Assembly (NCBI GenBank): GCA_037954325.1
Contig: JBBMNZ010000007.1
Coordinates: forward strand, 5,646,501-5,710,500
DNA from: Fistularia commersonii
Lineage: Eukaryota; Chordata; Actinopteri; Syngnathiformes; Fistulariidae
Length of the DNA: 64,000 bases
Direction of reading: 5' to 3'
Under the pieces are notes generated by a model. It was not told where the DNA came from. It saw nothing but the letters and a program-made list of their open reading frames with translations, and searched no databases. Below are positions 46,187 to 59,956 of the stretch, one piece after another; positions within the stretch are counted from its first letter, which is position 1, and every line of letters starts with the position of its first letter. A program made the translations under genes and the position numbers.

Positions 46187-49100
46187 AGTGTTACCATGAC
46201 GTCCCCCCCTCGTCCCGCCCGATGAAACATTTCTATGACGACGCCACTTTGTGTGAAGCCTCTAATCAAAGCGTCAGAACGACGGAGGGGAAGAACTGGA
46301 GAACCGGGTGGCAACGGAGTGAGGGTCGGGGGAACAGATGTGGTCACATGACACCTGGCGGGGGCTGAGCCAATCACAGTTGACGACGGACCGGCGGGTC
46401 AGCTGTCAATCATCCAACCGCACCGCCCTCATTCACAGCTGCAGACAGTAAAGTCCGCGGTAAACATTCGGACTGTTCTTAGTCGGGAGAAGGACAACCT
46501 GGAGAGAACGTTGGCTGGAGAACATAGAGAGAAAATGGTAAACGAGGAGACACTTACTTACCTCCTCTCCTGATTGGCTGGGTGTAACCCTGCCGCCGGC
46601 TGCTGATTGGTCCGTCATTGGTCACTTCCTGTCCGTCAGCTCCCGGTTTCCTTTCTTTCAGCTGGACAACGTGGACGAGCAGGCGGCGCAGATCCGCCGG
46701 GAGCTGGACGGGAGGCTGCAGGAGGCCGAGAACATCGCCAGGGTGAGGGAATCCGCCCCCGCTCGCCCAACCATCCAATGATCGATCGATCGATCGCCGA
46801 CAGCTCCGATCACTGATCGATCTGTGACTGAAAGACAGCCCCACCGGGTTGTAGGTTCTGGCTATTTCCCGGTTTCTTCACCCTTTCTTTGCTATCTCAA
46901 CTTAAATATTCAAGAACTGGGTGAACCATCAATCAATCAATCAGTCAATCGATCAATCAATCAATCAAAATCTGAAATCCTCTAATTTCGGTCCTCCGGG
47001 GGTAACTACTTCCTCGGTTTGCGTCGCATTCGTTTTTCCGGGGCTTCTCCCGACTGATCGGGAAAGCGTGAGCTAAATCGATCGGAGCCCAGCTGTTGCC
47101 ATGGCTACATCCGTCGACGGACTCGCCGGGTCCATTCGATCGGGGTCCCGAACGTCGTTGGAACAAAAAACAAAAACAAATCAATGACTGATGAAGGTGG
47201 AACATCTTCCTCGTCCAGCCGCTCTGTGCTAATGCTAACAAGCTAATTCCGCAGGAGAGTCGGCACCCCGAGATGGTCTCCGCCGACATGGAGGCCCTGT
47301 ACGTGGAGGAGCTCCGCTCCTCGGTGAACCTCCTGATGGCCAACCTGGAGAGCCTGCCCGTGTCCAGAGGAGGCACCGACCTCAGGCAGAAGCTCAAGCG
47401 CTCGTCCCTCAACAGCTCCTTCCTGGACATGGACGAGGGCGACGTACTGTCCAAGTCAGATGTAGCGCTGACCTTCGCCCTGGAGGTTGGGGTTCCATCA
47501 GATCTCCGCGTTCTGCCTCGATGGCGAAGGTAATTCTAATCGCTTCCTCCTCTCCCCAAGATCGTGATCGTGGAGGTCCAGGGTCTGAAGTCGGTGGCGC
47601 CCAACCGTATCGTTTACTGCACCATGGAGGTGGAGGGCGCCGAGAAGCTCCAGACGGACCAGGCCGAGGCCTGCAGGCCACAGTGAGAACCTCCTCCTGC
47701 AGGCTTTTCATGCTCCTCTTTGTCTGCTTCCTCCTCTTGGCTTTCTTCTTCGACCTCCTTGCTCCTCCTCCTGGTCGGGCGGCGGTGGCCCTCGGTGGAG
47801 GAGCCACGCTCTCCTCAGGCCGAGAGCGTGGCTCCTCCATCGGGTCCAGGCGGCGGGAGAAGGTTTCTGTGTTTCGCTCCGACCTTGCAGAACCTCTGGA
47901 GTGGCTTTCGGATCGTCTACTTGCCCCCCCTCTCCTCCTTTAAGGCACCCCCCCTCTATACACACCCCTAAACAACTCCCTCATACACACCCCTAAACAC
48001 TATCATCTATACACAATCTATACAACCCCATACACACCTCTATACGGCCTTCAATACACACTCTATACACCCCCTCTAGACCCCCATATACACCCTCTTT
48101 ACGCCCCACCCAAACATCCCCCCATTCACAATATACACCCCCTCTATACACACCTATACACCCCTCATGCACCACATACACACTCTATACAACGCCCATA
48201 CACACACTATACATCCCCTCAATACAACCCCCTTCTATACACACTCTAAACCCCCCATATACACCCCCCTCTTTACACACACTAAACACCCCCTTTATAC
48301 ACTCTCTGATGTACACACTCTATATACTCCTCAATTCACCCCCTTTTATAAACACTACACCCCCCCAAACCTCCTCTAGACCCCGTATACACCCCATACA
48401 CCCCCTTTCTTTACACCCCCTTCTATACACACTCTACACCTCCCCATATACACACCTTAAAAACCCCCGTGCACTCCCTCTATCCCCCCCGCTGTACACA
48501 CTCTACACCCCGCTCTATACACACCCATACAACCCCTCTATACACTTCACTTTATACACCCTCCTATATCCACACTGTACACCCCACATACACTCCCTTT
48601 ATAGCCCCCTCTATACACACACTATACACTCCCCATATTCCCCCTCTATACAACCCCTAAATTCACTCATCTTCTATACACACTCTATACACCCCCCCTC
48701 TTCTATACACACTCTATACACCCCCCTTTATACCCTTCATACACCGCCCTCTTTACACCCCCTTCTACACACACTCTATACACTACCCTTTGCCTCCCCA
48801 TACACCCCACATACACACTCTATACACCCTCCTCTATACACCCCCTCATACAACCCCTCTATACACACCCCTAAACACACCCTGGGGGAGTGTATAGGTG
48901 TATAATCACTCCCCGAATACACCACTCATACAACCCAATCCAACCCCCTCAATCACCAATAGATAAATACATACATAAATAGATTAAAATAAATAAACCG
49001 GTGTACAAAACTGGAGTGAATAAAAAAATAATAATTTCATGATTTTAATGTGAATGGCTGTTTGGAATGACATTGTTATTACACATGAAAAAGAAATGTC

Positions 49101-49470
49101 TGCACCTTTGTTATTTTAAGGCGACTATCCAGGAAATGAAGTGTGTGTGTGTGCGTGTGAACACACCTTTTCCTGCGGTTTGTTACCTTGGAAACTAAAT
49201 CTGGCACTCGACTTCGCTTCTCAGCCTCAACAGGTGAAGGGGTCACTCGTCATCTGTGCTCCTCCTCAGGAACTTGCGCACACACACCAAACACACGCGC
49301 ATACACACACACACACACATACACACACGAAGCTGACACATCCAGGTTAAGCCCCGCCCCCCACCCCCGTCACAGCTGTGATTGGCTCCACCCCCTTCTC
49401 AACTGTTTTCCCTCCTGCTTGTCTTAAGACCCTTTGTTTGTCGAACAGCTTGTCAATCACACAACCGATG

Positions 49471-49513
<43 letters not shown>

Positions 49514-49653
49514 ACATGTCCTCCAGGTGGGGGACGCAAGGCGACTTCACCACCAACCACCCGCTGCCCTCCGTCAAGGTCAAGCTCTTCACGGAGAGCA
49601 CCGGCGTCTTGGCGCTGGAGGACAAGGAGCTGGGAAGAGTGAGTGCACATGCG

Positions 49654-49700
<47 letters not shown>

Positions 49701-52700
49701 CACTTGACATCCATAGGATTATGACATTACCTTGCATGCAGCTGGGTGCATAACTTTTTCTAAACATTCTGTAGTTTCTTCTTCGTATATTTCTGCATGT
49801 CATGACATTTTATATAGAAATGCACGTGAGACACACCGACAATTCAGCAGGCCATCTGCAAACAATTACGTCATGAGAAGATGTTTGAATGAGAAATACG
49901 ATTGATTCAACAGTCTATCAGTAAAAAAATGTCCATTACACACGTGACAAAAGCGCCTGCTTTTATTTTGTCAAGGAAGGGTGGGATGGGGAAAAAAGGT
50001 GCTTTATGGATCTCTGACCTTTGACCCCTGACACCTCCCCCCAGGTGGTCCTGAACCCCACCCCGAACGGACCCAAGCAGGCGGAGTTCCACCGGATGTC
50101 AGTGCCAAAGAGCAGCCAGGATGGCGAGCTGCGGATCCGGCTTGCCGTCCGCATGGACAAACCTCCCAACATGAAGCACAGTGGGTGAGTGTGACGTCTC
50201 CTGATGGACGTATTTTTATTCTTCTATTTTCTAATTCTATTTTTTATCAATCCTTGAAAACCCTTTTTTTTTAAGATGACATGTTCAGGTATATTTTTTT
50301 CATTTTTTTTTCTGGAGTTTAAATTTCATTTTCATTTTCAGTTCAGGATGTTCGACTCATTTCAGTAATGACTCTTATTATTATTATTACAGTGTTATTT
50401 CAATATTTTTATTCTATTTCAGATTTATTTTCCCTAATGGGTTGATAATTACGAGGTCTGATTCGGTTTAATTTTTATTATTATATTACTAGATTTATAA
50501 GAAAAAAGAAAATGACATTAGATTTATTTTTCTGAAAAGTTTTATCATTTCTTGCATATATTAAAACCAATACAATTTTCAAAGTTTTATTGTCACATTA
50601 GAGTCAGGCGCTTCCCTGTCCAATGAAATTCTTACACTGCCCTCTGCAGTGCAGCCAGATGAGCAGCGATAAATAATAATATAATAATAAATACTAAACA
50701 TACTATTGTACCCAGATGCAGACAGTGCAAGGAAACATAAAGGGTAAGCAGAATCGTAAACTGTATTCGGAAGATGTACAAGTTAAAGTCGAGTGCAGCT
50801 TTGAGTTTACGGCTCACAAAGTGCAGGTACAGGTTGTATGCAGATAGTTTACATAAACAGTTAAGTTACACGAACAGCCGAGCGCAGGGTGTGGTTGGTT
50901 GTGCCAGCTGGAAAGTGCAGAATTGTCCAAGGTTATTGACTCCTGTCAGTTGTTAAGGAGTCTGACGTCAGTCGGGTAGAACGAGTTCTTCAGCGGAGTT
51001 GTCCCATGTTTCCGCACCTCCGGCTGGAGGGTAGGAGTGCGAACAGTCCACGTTGGGGGTTGGGTGGTGGTCCTTGGTGATGCAGGCAGCTCTCCTGTGG
51101 ACTCTGCAGAGCCCACAAATAGAGTCCTAGATGCCCTGCGGGGAAGGCAAGGAGGGTCCTGATGATCTTCTCTGCGGTCTTTCCCATACCGTACCGCCAT
51201 GCGGCTCAACAATGCAGCTGTAGGAGTTGCTGAGGATCTTAGGCGACATGCCAAACCTCCTCAGCCTCCCCAGGAAGTACAGCTGCTGTTGAGCCCTCCT
51301 GACCGTCTGGTGTTGAGGGACCAGGTCAGGTCCTCACTTATGTGGAAACCCAGATATTTGAAGCTGCTCAACTTCAAGACCTTTGCTCAAGAGCGGCAAA
51401 TGAGGTCTCCTCTGCCTCCTTACGTCCACTACCATCTCCTTTGTCTTGTCCATGTTGAGGGTGAGGTTCCACGAACCAAAGAATGATGATGTGAGTGAAC
51501 AGGGTATACTCCAGGGATACCAACACTTTCTCACCTTGTGAGTTACTTCTCAAATTACCATGGGACAAATGTTCTACCTACACTTTTACTGAGTATACTT
51601 AACACAATACTTGTTTGTGCACCTTGCATAACTTCATGAACCCTCCTGGCACACGACAACGGAGTGCATTTTTGGTCACTACCTGCCCCTGATGACTTGT
51701 ACTGTGCCGCTTTCCCGGACAACTGAGATTTTAGTTCCTTCAACTTTCTCATTCTCGGCTCGCTTTTCGAAGGGAAATTCCCGTTCACAGCTTTTATGAA
51801 CAGTCCGAAAGTGCCGCTCTGCATTTCCCTTCTTTGGAAGAGCAATGGCAGATTTACCAATCAAGTTTTGAATGTGACAATTGCGGGGGGGTCTTCCTTC
51901 AATTGTGCATGGAAGTGATATATGTTCGCTTTCTCACTTGACTCAGTTCCTGCATGCTTTCCTTGTGAAGAAATAATTCCGAAGGCTAACTTGCTGGATA
52001 GCGCGCCATAATCTGTGGTTGACTGCACATGCGTGGGGGACTCGTATATCAGAAAAAAACTAAGTCTCAGATTTGCTGCCCTGTATTTCAGTCAACTGGC
52101 AAGAACCATAGGGAGGTTGGATGACGGACTTTGATTGGCATGTGATCTACCAACATTACCTTCGACATATTGGGGACCCCGAGTGTAGATGATGGGCCTG
52201 AAGGTCCATTCCCGACGAGCGCCCGTGTTTGTGATGATGCTGGCCGAGGTCCTATTCACTTGAGGTGGGAATAGCGGCTAGCTCATTAGCACAGTTATGA
52301 TTCAGTTATGAGTATTATTACAGTGCTATTACCCTATTGTTATTATTCAGATTTATTTTACCCAGCAGTCTAATATTGGATCTAATTGTTGTTGTTGTTG
52401 TTGTTATTATTGTCATGACTGTTATCACAATATAAGTATTACTATGTAATGATGATATATTATTATTATTATTCATAAGAATTTTTCCAAAATATTCTAG
52501 TCATTATTTTGCTATATTTGTCTTTTCTTTAAAAAAGGCAAAGAAAAAAACAGTTATATCTTGTCACTCCAATTTAATTAATTTTCCTGCAGTCCTTCAA
52601 CGTTTCCATAGAAAAAAGTCTCATTCTTTTCCCCAAAGGTTTTGATAAAGTTGATATTTACTATAATTATTTCCTATAGTTTAATAATCTAGAACACATC

Positions 52701-54514
52701 AAAGATCAACAATTAGCTTCCTGGTCCTCAATATTCATTGATAAACTAACGACAATGTAATAAAGCTTGTTCAGGAAGAACTAATAATAAGTTATAATGA
52801 AAAATAATAAGCAGTAACATCGAGGATAACAGATGTCTGGGACTCTGAGAGGGGAATTTGAATATGATGATGATGACAGGAAAAGCTAGAGAGTTGGTTG
52901 ACAGGATGCAGAGAAGGAAGGGGGAGATACTGAGTGTTCCAGGTGGAAAGGTAGCAAGGCTTAGAAGCTTATGCACTTTCTCCTAGATGGAGAAATTCTG
53001 TGGTGTGTAAATCAAGTGATGTAGATTATCCCCAGAGGTGAGAGATTGGCAATTGGTGCAGACTTCAGTGGACATATTGATGCAGGCAACAGAGGCGCTG
53101 CAGAAGTCTCTACGGGGGAGGAGTTGAGAAAGGCTCTGGATGGTCAGGGAGAGCTTCCAGATGACTGGACAACTAAAGTTAATGCGATCAGGGGGACAGG
53201 TATGAGAATACTTGGTGTGTCATCTGGAAGGAGACTTGGTTATGGAATGAGACTGTGGACACTGAGGGGAGGAAAGAGAGCAGACTGATGTAAAGGTAAA
53301 GGTAGAGCTAGTAAAGGCCAAACAAAGGGCTTATGATGACTTGTATGCTCGGTTGGACAGGGAGAGTATGCTTTTTACAGGTTGGCAAAACAGAGAGATA
53401 GAGATTGGAAGGCCGTGATTAAGTATAGTGAAGGAAATGTATTGACAGATGCTAGAAGAGTGATGGGAAAATGGAAGGAGTACTTTGGAGAGTTACTGAT
53501 TGAACGAAAATGAAAGTGAGAGGAGGGTAGAGGAGGTGACTATTGTGGACCACGAAGGAGCAGAGATTGGTAAAAGTGAAGTGAGGAGGGCATTGAAGAG
53601 GATGAAGAGTGGAAAGGCAGTTGATACTGATGATTTACCTGTGGAGGTGTGGAAGTGTCTAGGAGAGGCAGCGGTAGAGTTTCTGGTTATATTATTCAAC
53701 TGGATCTTAGCTGGTGAGAAGATTCTGAGGAAGGGAGTAGAAGTGTGTTAGTGCCTATTTTTAAGAAGAAGGGGGATGTGCAGAATTGTGAAAACTAAAG
53801 AGGAACAAAGTTGATTAGCCATACAATGAAGTTATGAGAAAGGGTAGTGGAGCTTCTTGCCTAAAAAGAGTACTGCAAATGCAGTATTTGCTTTGAGAAT
53901 GCTGGTAGAAAAGTACAGAGAAGGCCAGAGGGAGCTGCATTGTTCCTTTGTAGACCCAGACAAAGAAAAGTGTACGACGGGGTGGAGTGGAACACTGTAT
54001 GAGGAAGTCCTGAGCGGCAGAGAAGTTTGTTCGACTGGTGCAGGACATGTATGCTAGCTGTGAGACAGTGATGAGGTGTGCTATAGGTGTAACAGTGAAG
54101 TTCCAGCTGGAGGTGGGGTGGGACTTCATCAGGGATCAGCTCTAAGATCTTTTGCAGTGGTGATGGAAAGGCTGATAGATGAGGTCAGACAGGAATCTGC
54201 ATGGACCATGATGTTTGCAGATGACATTTTAAGCTGTAGTGAGAGCAGGGAACAGGTGGATATCTCAAGAGGTGGAGGTATGCTCTGGAAAGGAGAGGAA
54301 TGATATCATTGATACTACGTGAACTAAAATATGTCTTCAAATGTAAAAATGTTATTTGTGACTTCCTGATATTATTATATCTATTTTGCATTTATTAATG
54401 TACAACCAAAGTAAAATTTGGTAAAGTACTTCATTAGTACAAAGTAGAAGTACCTTGGTAAGCTTATGACAGACCCACAGCTCCTCCTGCTGGTGAGCCA
54501 GACCAGTGACATGA

Positions 54515-54547
<33 letters not shown>

Positions 54548-56820
54548 TGTTGACTAGTATGACCAACAACAAGACAGACACACACACTTAAACATGCAGA
54601 CAGATACACACAGACACATGCGGGTAGGATACACTGACACACACACAGACACACACTGTGGACTTGTGTGACCCACATTCAGACACAAACAAACACACAC
54701 ACATTCACTGACACATACACACCAAGACACAAAAACACACACTGTGGTCTTGTGTGGCCCAGAACCAGACACACACACTCACACTGACACACACACACTT
54801 ACTGAGACACTCTGAGACACAAAGACACACTTTGGACTTGTGTGACCAACAATCCAACACACAGACACACACTTGGACAGATACACTGACAGAGACACAC
54901 ACACAAACACACACACACACGCACACACTAAGACACAAAGACACATGTGGACTTGTGTGACTCACAACCAGTCACACACATAGACGCACTTACATGCGCA
55001 GGCAGGTGCACACGGACTGACACACACTCATTGACACACATACACACACATAGATACACACTCACAGTAACACAAATACACACTATGGACTTGTGTACCA
55101 AACGCTGACATACATGGGTAGGACACACTGCCCCCCCCATACACACACACACATACACAAACACACTCACTAAGACACAAAGACACACATTGTGGACTTA
55201 TGGGACCCACAAACAGACACACACACACACACACACACACATACAAAAACCCACAGATAGATACACTGACACACAGACACACACATAATCACTGACACAT
55301 GTGCAAATACACACACACACACACACATACAGCAGGATGTTTTCTTCTTTTAAGCTTTGAAACCAATATTAGTAATTTAACTCCTTTCAATAAGACACTA
55401 ATTACAAAATCGTTAAATTAAAATTTAAATCATTTTTCATGTATATTTTTTCTTTCCAGAGATCAATGTATTCATGCATTTTAACCTAATAATAATAATA
55501 ATAACAATAATATTAATGATTGCGACGTCAGTTTAAACGCAATCCAGTTAATGGTGTTAATTGTTGTGACGATGGAGAACGTCTGATGGGAACTTCAGTC
55601 GAACGCCTCTTTATGGAACGGCTCATTCCAGACTTTGCAACAAAAAGATAAACTATTCATTCATGAATGAATCTTTATTTCAAATCCACTGATAAAGCCG
55701 CTGCAGTTCTAGCTTCGTCCGGCAGAGATCGCTCGTCCGGTGCCGTTCACGCTCCCTCAGACCCTCAGGTCGGCTCCTTGTTTCCTCCTGCTCTCCTCGT
55801 TTCCTCGTCTCCTTGTGGCTTCCATCCTCCTACCTTCGGTTCCTTACTTGCAGGAAATGTCCTCACCGGACGGAGATTCACTGAAAGGTTGAAGCCAAAT
55901 AAAAAAAACTAGAACAAATCAAAACAAGAACATTGGTCATAATTCAGACCCTGTAAAAACATCCCGTAATTATACGCATGATTTGAATATATCGATTTTG
56001 AGAAGATCTGTTTATAACTCTATCGAAATCAGTGACGTTGATGTGATATTTAAGTACTCGATGTGGACATTTTGACATTCAGTGAAAGACAAAACTTTAT
56101 ACTGAAATCATAAAATTCTGAAAGATATTTGACCCACTTAGAGGAGCGCAAAATTATTAGATAAAATTCGATGAAATAAAACAAAATAAACATGTCCTTA
56201 TGGTCAGACAGGTCATGCAGTGTCGTTGCTTGTCCAGCAGGGGTCAGTGTTGCTCCACTGTCTTAAGACAAACAGCGATGTCGTCTATCAGACGCTGGGT
56301 GTTGATTATTATGGGCTCGATGAATTAAAAAAGATTTCACAACCCACTGAATGTCAATAATTAATAATCTGATCAATTATAGATTTTATGAACCTGCATG
56401 ACATCTCGTAAAGGTTTCATTTTTAAGGTGTTTTCAAGCTGAATTTGTATTATTGTTGTTGTTTATCATTATTATTATTGTTATTATTATTATTATTATT
56501 TCATTATTTATCAGATAATGATTTTTTTATGAATATTGTTTTTATAATTATTCGTCGATAGTTTTATTATTATCATTATGTTTCACCGTTGTCATTCTAT
56601 TTACCACTATTATTATTATTATTACTTTTTTATTTTTACTGTTATTAATCACGTTTATTGCTATATTTTACAATTGTTATATAATGAGTAATACATAATG
56701 AAATAATAATACTACTAATATTAATTAAGATGATAGTAATGGCTATTTATGTGAATATTATTATTTGAACCCAAATGTATTTTGGGTATTCATTTTCCGT
56801 GAACTTCTGTGAACACTCAA

Positions 56821-56905
<85 letters not shown>

Positions 56906-57159
56906 AGTGATGCATGCATGCTGTCTTGCAGGTACCTGCATGCCGTCGGGCAGCGGGTGTGGAAGCGCTGGAAGAAGCGCTACTTTGTCCTGGTCCAGGT
57001 GAGCCATCGATTTATTAATCAGAGACTGAGGAGAGTGATGTCACTTCCTGTCAGCAACCCCCCTGTGCACACACACACACACATTGCAGGGTCAAAGGTC
57101 ACATGGCCACAAAGAGCCTTAAAGAGTCATTTTCTGGCAATCTTGTCTAGAATATTTCA

Positions 57160-57201
<42 letters not shown>

Positions 57202-58661
57202 TGTCACCCCCCCCCCCCCCAAACCCAACAGGTGAGCCAGTACACATTCGCCATGTGCAGCTACAGAGAGAAAAAGGCCGAGCCTCAGGAGTTGATGCAG
57301 CTGGAGGGATACACTGTGGACTACTGTGATCCACAACCAGGTACACACACACACACACACCCACACACACACACACACTGTCTGGATCTGACCTGGCCCC
57401 TTCTGCCCCCAGGCCTCCAGGGGGGGCGTGTGTTCTTCAACGCAGTGCGTGAGGGTGACCTGGTGACCTTTGCGTGTGAGGAGGAGTCAGACCGCCTCCT
57501 GTGGGTCCAGGCCATCTACCGGGCCACAGGCCAGGCCTACAAGCCGGCCCCGACCCCCCAGAGCAGGGCCGCCGGCACCAGGACCCAGCAGGGGAACCCG
57601 GCCTCACCCATCAGTAGGTGCCACCTCTGCTCCCCGACACCAAATAGGACACCACATCACCCGCTGAGGGGCTAGCTAGTCTTTTTGGTTAGCTAGCCTC
57701 ATATTAGTTAGGTAGTGACATTCGTTAGCTGATGTAATATGTTAGATTGTTTCATATCGGTCAGCTAGCCTCATATTAGTTAGGTAGTGACATTTGTTAG
57801 CTGATGTAATTGGTTAGCTTGTTTCATCAGTTAGCTAGCAGCATATTAGCTAGCTAGTAACATTTGTCAGCTTATGTAATTGGTTATCTTGTTTCATGAG
57901 TTAGCTAGCCTCATATTGGTTAGCTAGTAACCTTCATCAGCTTATGTAATTGGCTAGCTTGTTTCTTATCCGTTAGCTAGCCTTATATTAGTTAGCTAGT
58001 AACCTTTATTAGTGTATGTAATTGGTTAGCTTATTTCATATCAGCTTGCTAGCCTCCTATTACTTAGCTAATAACCTTCGTTAGCTGATGTAATTGGTTA
58101 GCTTGTTTCATATCATTTAGCTGGCCTCATATTAGCCAGCTGGCAACATTGGTTGACTGGCCTCATTGGTTAGCTAGTCTTGTATCAGTTCACTAACTAC
58201 ATTGGTCAGCTAGTTTCATATTAGTTCGATTTTCTCCTAAAAGTTATCTAGTCTCATGGGATAGCCAGCCTTATATTAGTAATTAATAGCTTATTTGTAA
58301 TTAATAGCTTATTTGCTCGTCTTTCTGTTAGCTGGTCTCATAAGTCTCATTTGTCAGCTGGTTCTCACTTGTTAGCCGAACTCCTTTTTAGCTAGCTGGT
58401 CTCTTCCATAAGGTAGACTGGCCCCAAAACATAAATCTTACTCTTTAAGCCCTTTCTTGTGTCTGCAAAGCTGCCTGCATTTCCTCTACCTCCACCTGCA
58501 GCCTTCACCGGTAGCTTTACAGGTCGGGAAATTTTACACCTTTCTCAAGATCAGGTAGATGAGCGCTGAAATCACGTCCTCTCGCACATATAGAAATTCA
58601 ATTTTATTTTGTTATTGTAGTTTAGTTCTCTTGTTTCCTCCTTCCACATGACATCTGCACA

Positions 58662-58709
<48 letters not shown>

Positions 58710-59685
58710 GCTGCTCGCATCCTCCTCCTGCTTGTTAGTGCCTAATGGAGTGGAGCGTTTAGCGGCGAGAGGCACCGCAAGTACATGAGCGACAGGAAAT
58801 AGAAGCCGTCGCCAGAATAGCTCTTAACCCGGGCCGCTAAGTGCCCCCCGACCCCCCGTCTTCCTCCTCGGCGGCGTGGACACGGCAGAGGCGGCGGAGG
58901 TTAAACTGCGCTAATGAGCATGCGCGCCGGCGCCTCGTGTCAATAATCAACAACAACATTAATAATGGGAATAGTAATGTGTGTGTTTGAGGTAAAGGGA
59001 CAGACAGCACAGGCGTGGAGATGATGATAATAATATGATGATAATAATAACAGCAGTTTGGGGGGAGCCTGTGGGGCCATGGAGAAACAAAAATAAATCA
59101 AAATAAGATGAACTCACATTGTTTGGATTCGAATGTCGAGTTTAATGTCGGCAGGACTGAACAGGAAGTGTCATGCCACCGCCACCTCCTTGAGCCAAAA
59201 TGGCGGAGGAAGGACACACACCTGAGCCAGATGCAACACTTCCTGTCTCCTCTCTCACCCGGAGGAATTCACGCGACCTCTGACCCCCTGCGGCTGCCGC
59301 CACCTCCGGCGCCGCTCTGCCCTCTCATGGAGGCAGTTTGTTTTGGTTGCGGCGGCGGCGGCGGCGGAGGATCAACTTCCTCCAAACTTTTCTCCCGATC
59401 GGCTGCGTCGGCGTGGCGAAGAGCTGCCGGCGCCGTCCGTCCTCATCTTCGTCCGAAGTCACCGCCACTTCCTCGACAGGCCCGTCACGTCGCATGTCCC
59501 GGGCCGCCGCACCTGCAACCGCTAACCCCCCGCCCCGCTCACCGCATCAATAACCCGCCATCAGCGACCGCCGCCGCCCCTCACAGCAGCATGTCACATA
59601 GATGTGACTGTTGCCGTGACGATGGCCATGCAGCCCAGGAGAGATGGATATGGAGAGATTGAGCGCAAGAAAACGACCCCCGCCT

Positions 59686-59719
<34 letters not shown>

Positions 59720-59920
59720 CGTCTCACACTTATTCAGTGCGCGCACACACTCTCACACACACACACACTCTCCACAGCACTTACTAGAAGTCATATATAC
59801 ACACACACACACATGCTCCACGCCACTCGCAAGCACACATGCCCACATTGTCTGTCACACACCCGCACATTTTGTATCACACACACACTCCACGCCACTC
59901 AAACACACTCGCACACACTG

Positions 59921-59956
<36 letters not shown>

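Noticed and set aside
47409..47840. 143-codon minus-strand open frame near cadps2 exon 6
   Set aside because: Antisense to cadps2 exons 5 and 6, which match the family and join in phase.
48309..48905. 198-codon Tyr/Thr/Pro-rich open frame
   Set aside because: Translation of the TATACACCCC minisatellite. The G-poor array lacks most stop codons in that frame.
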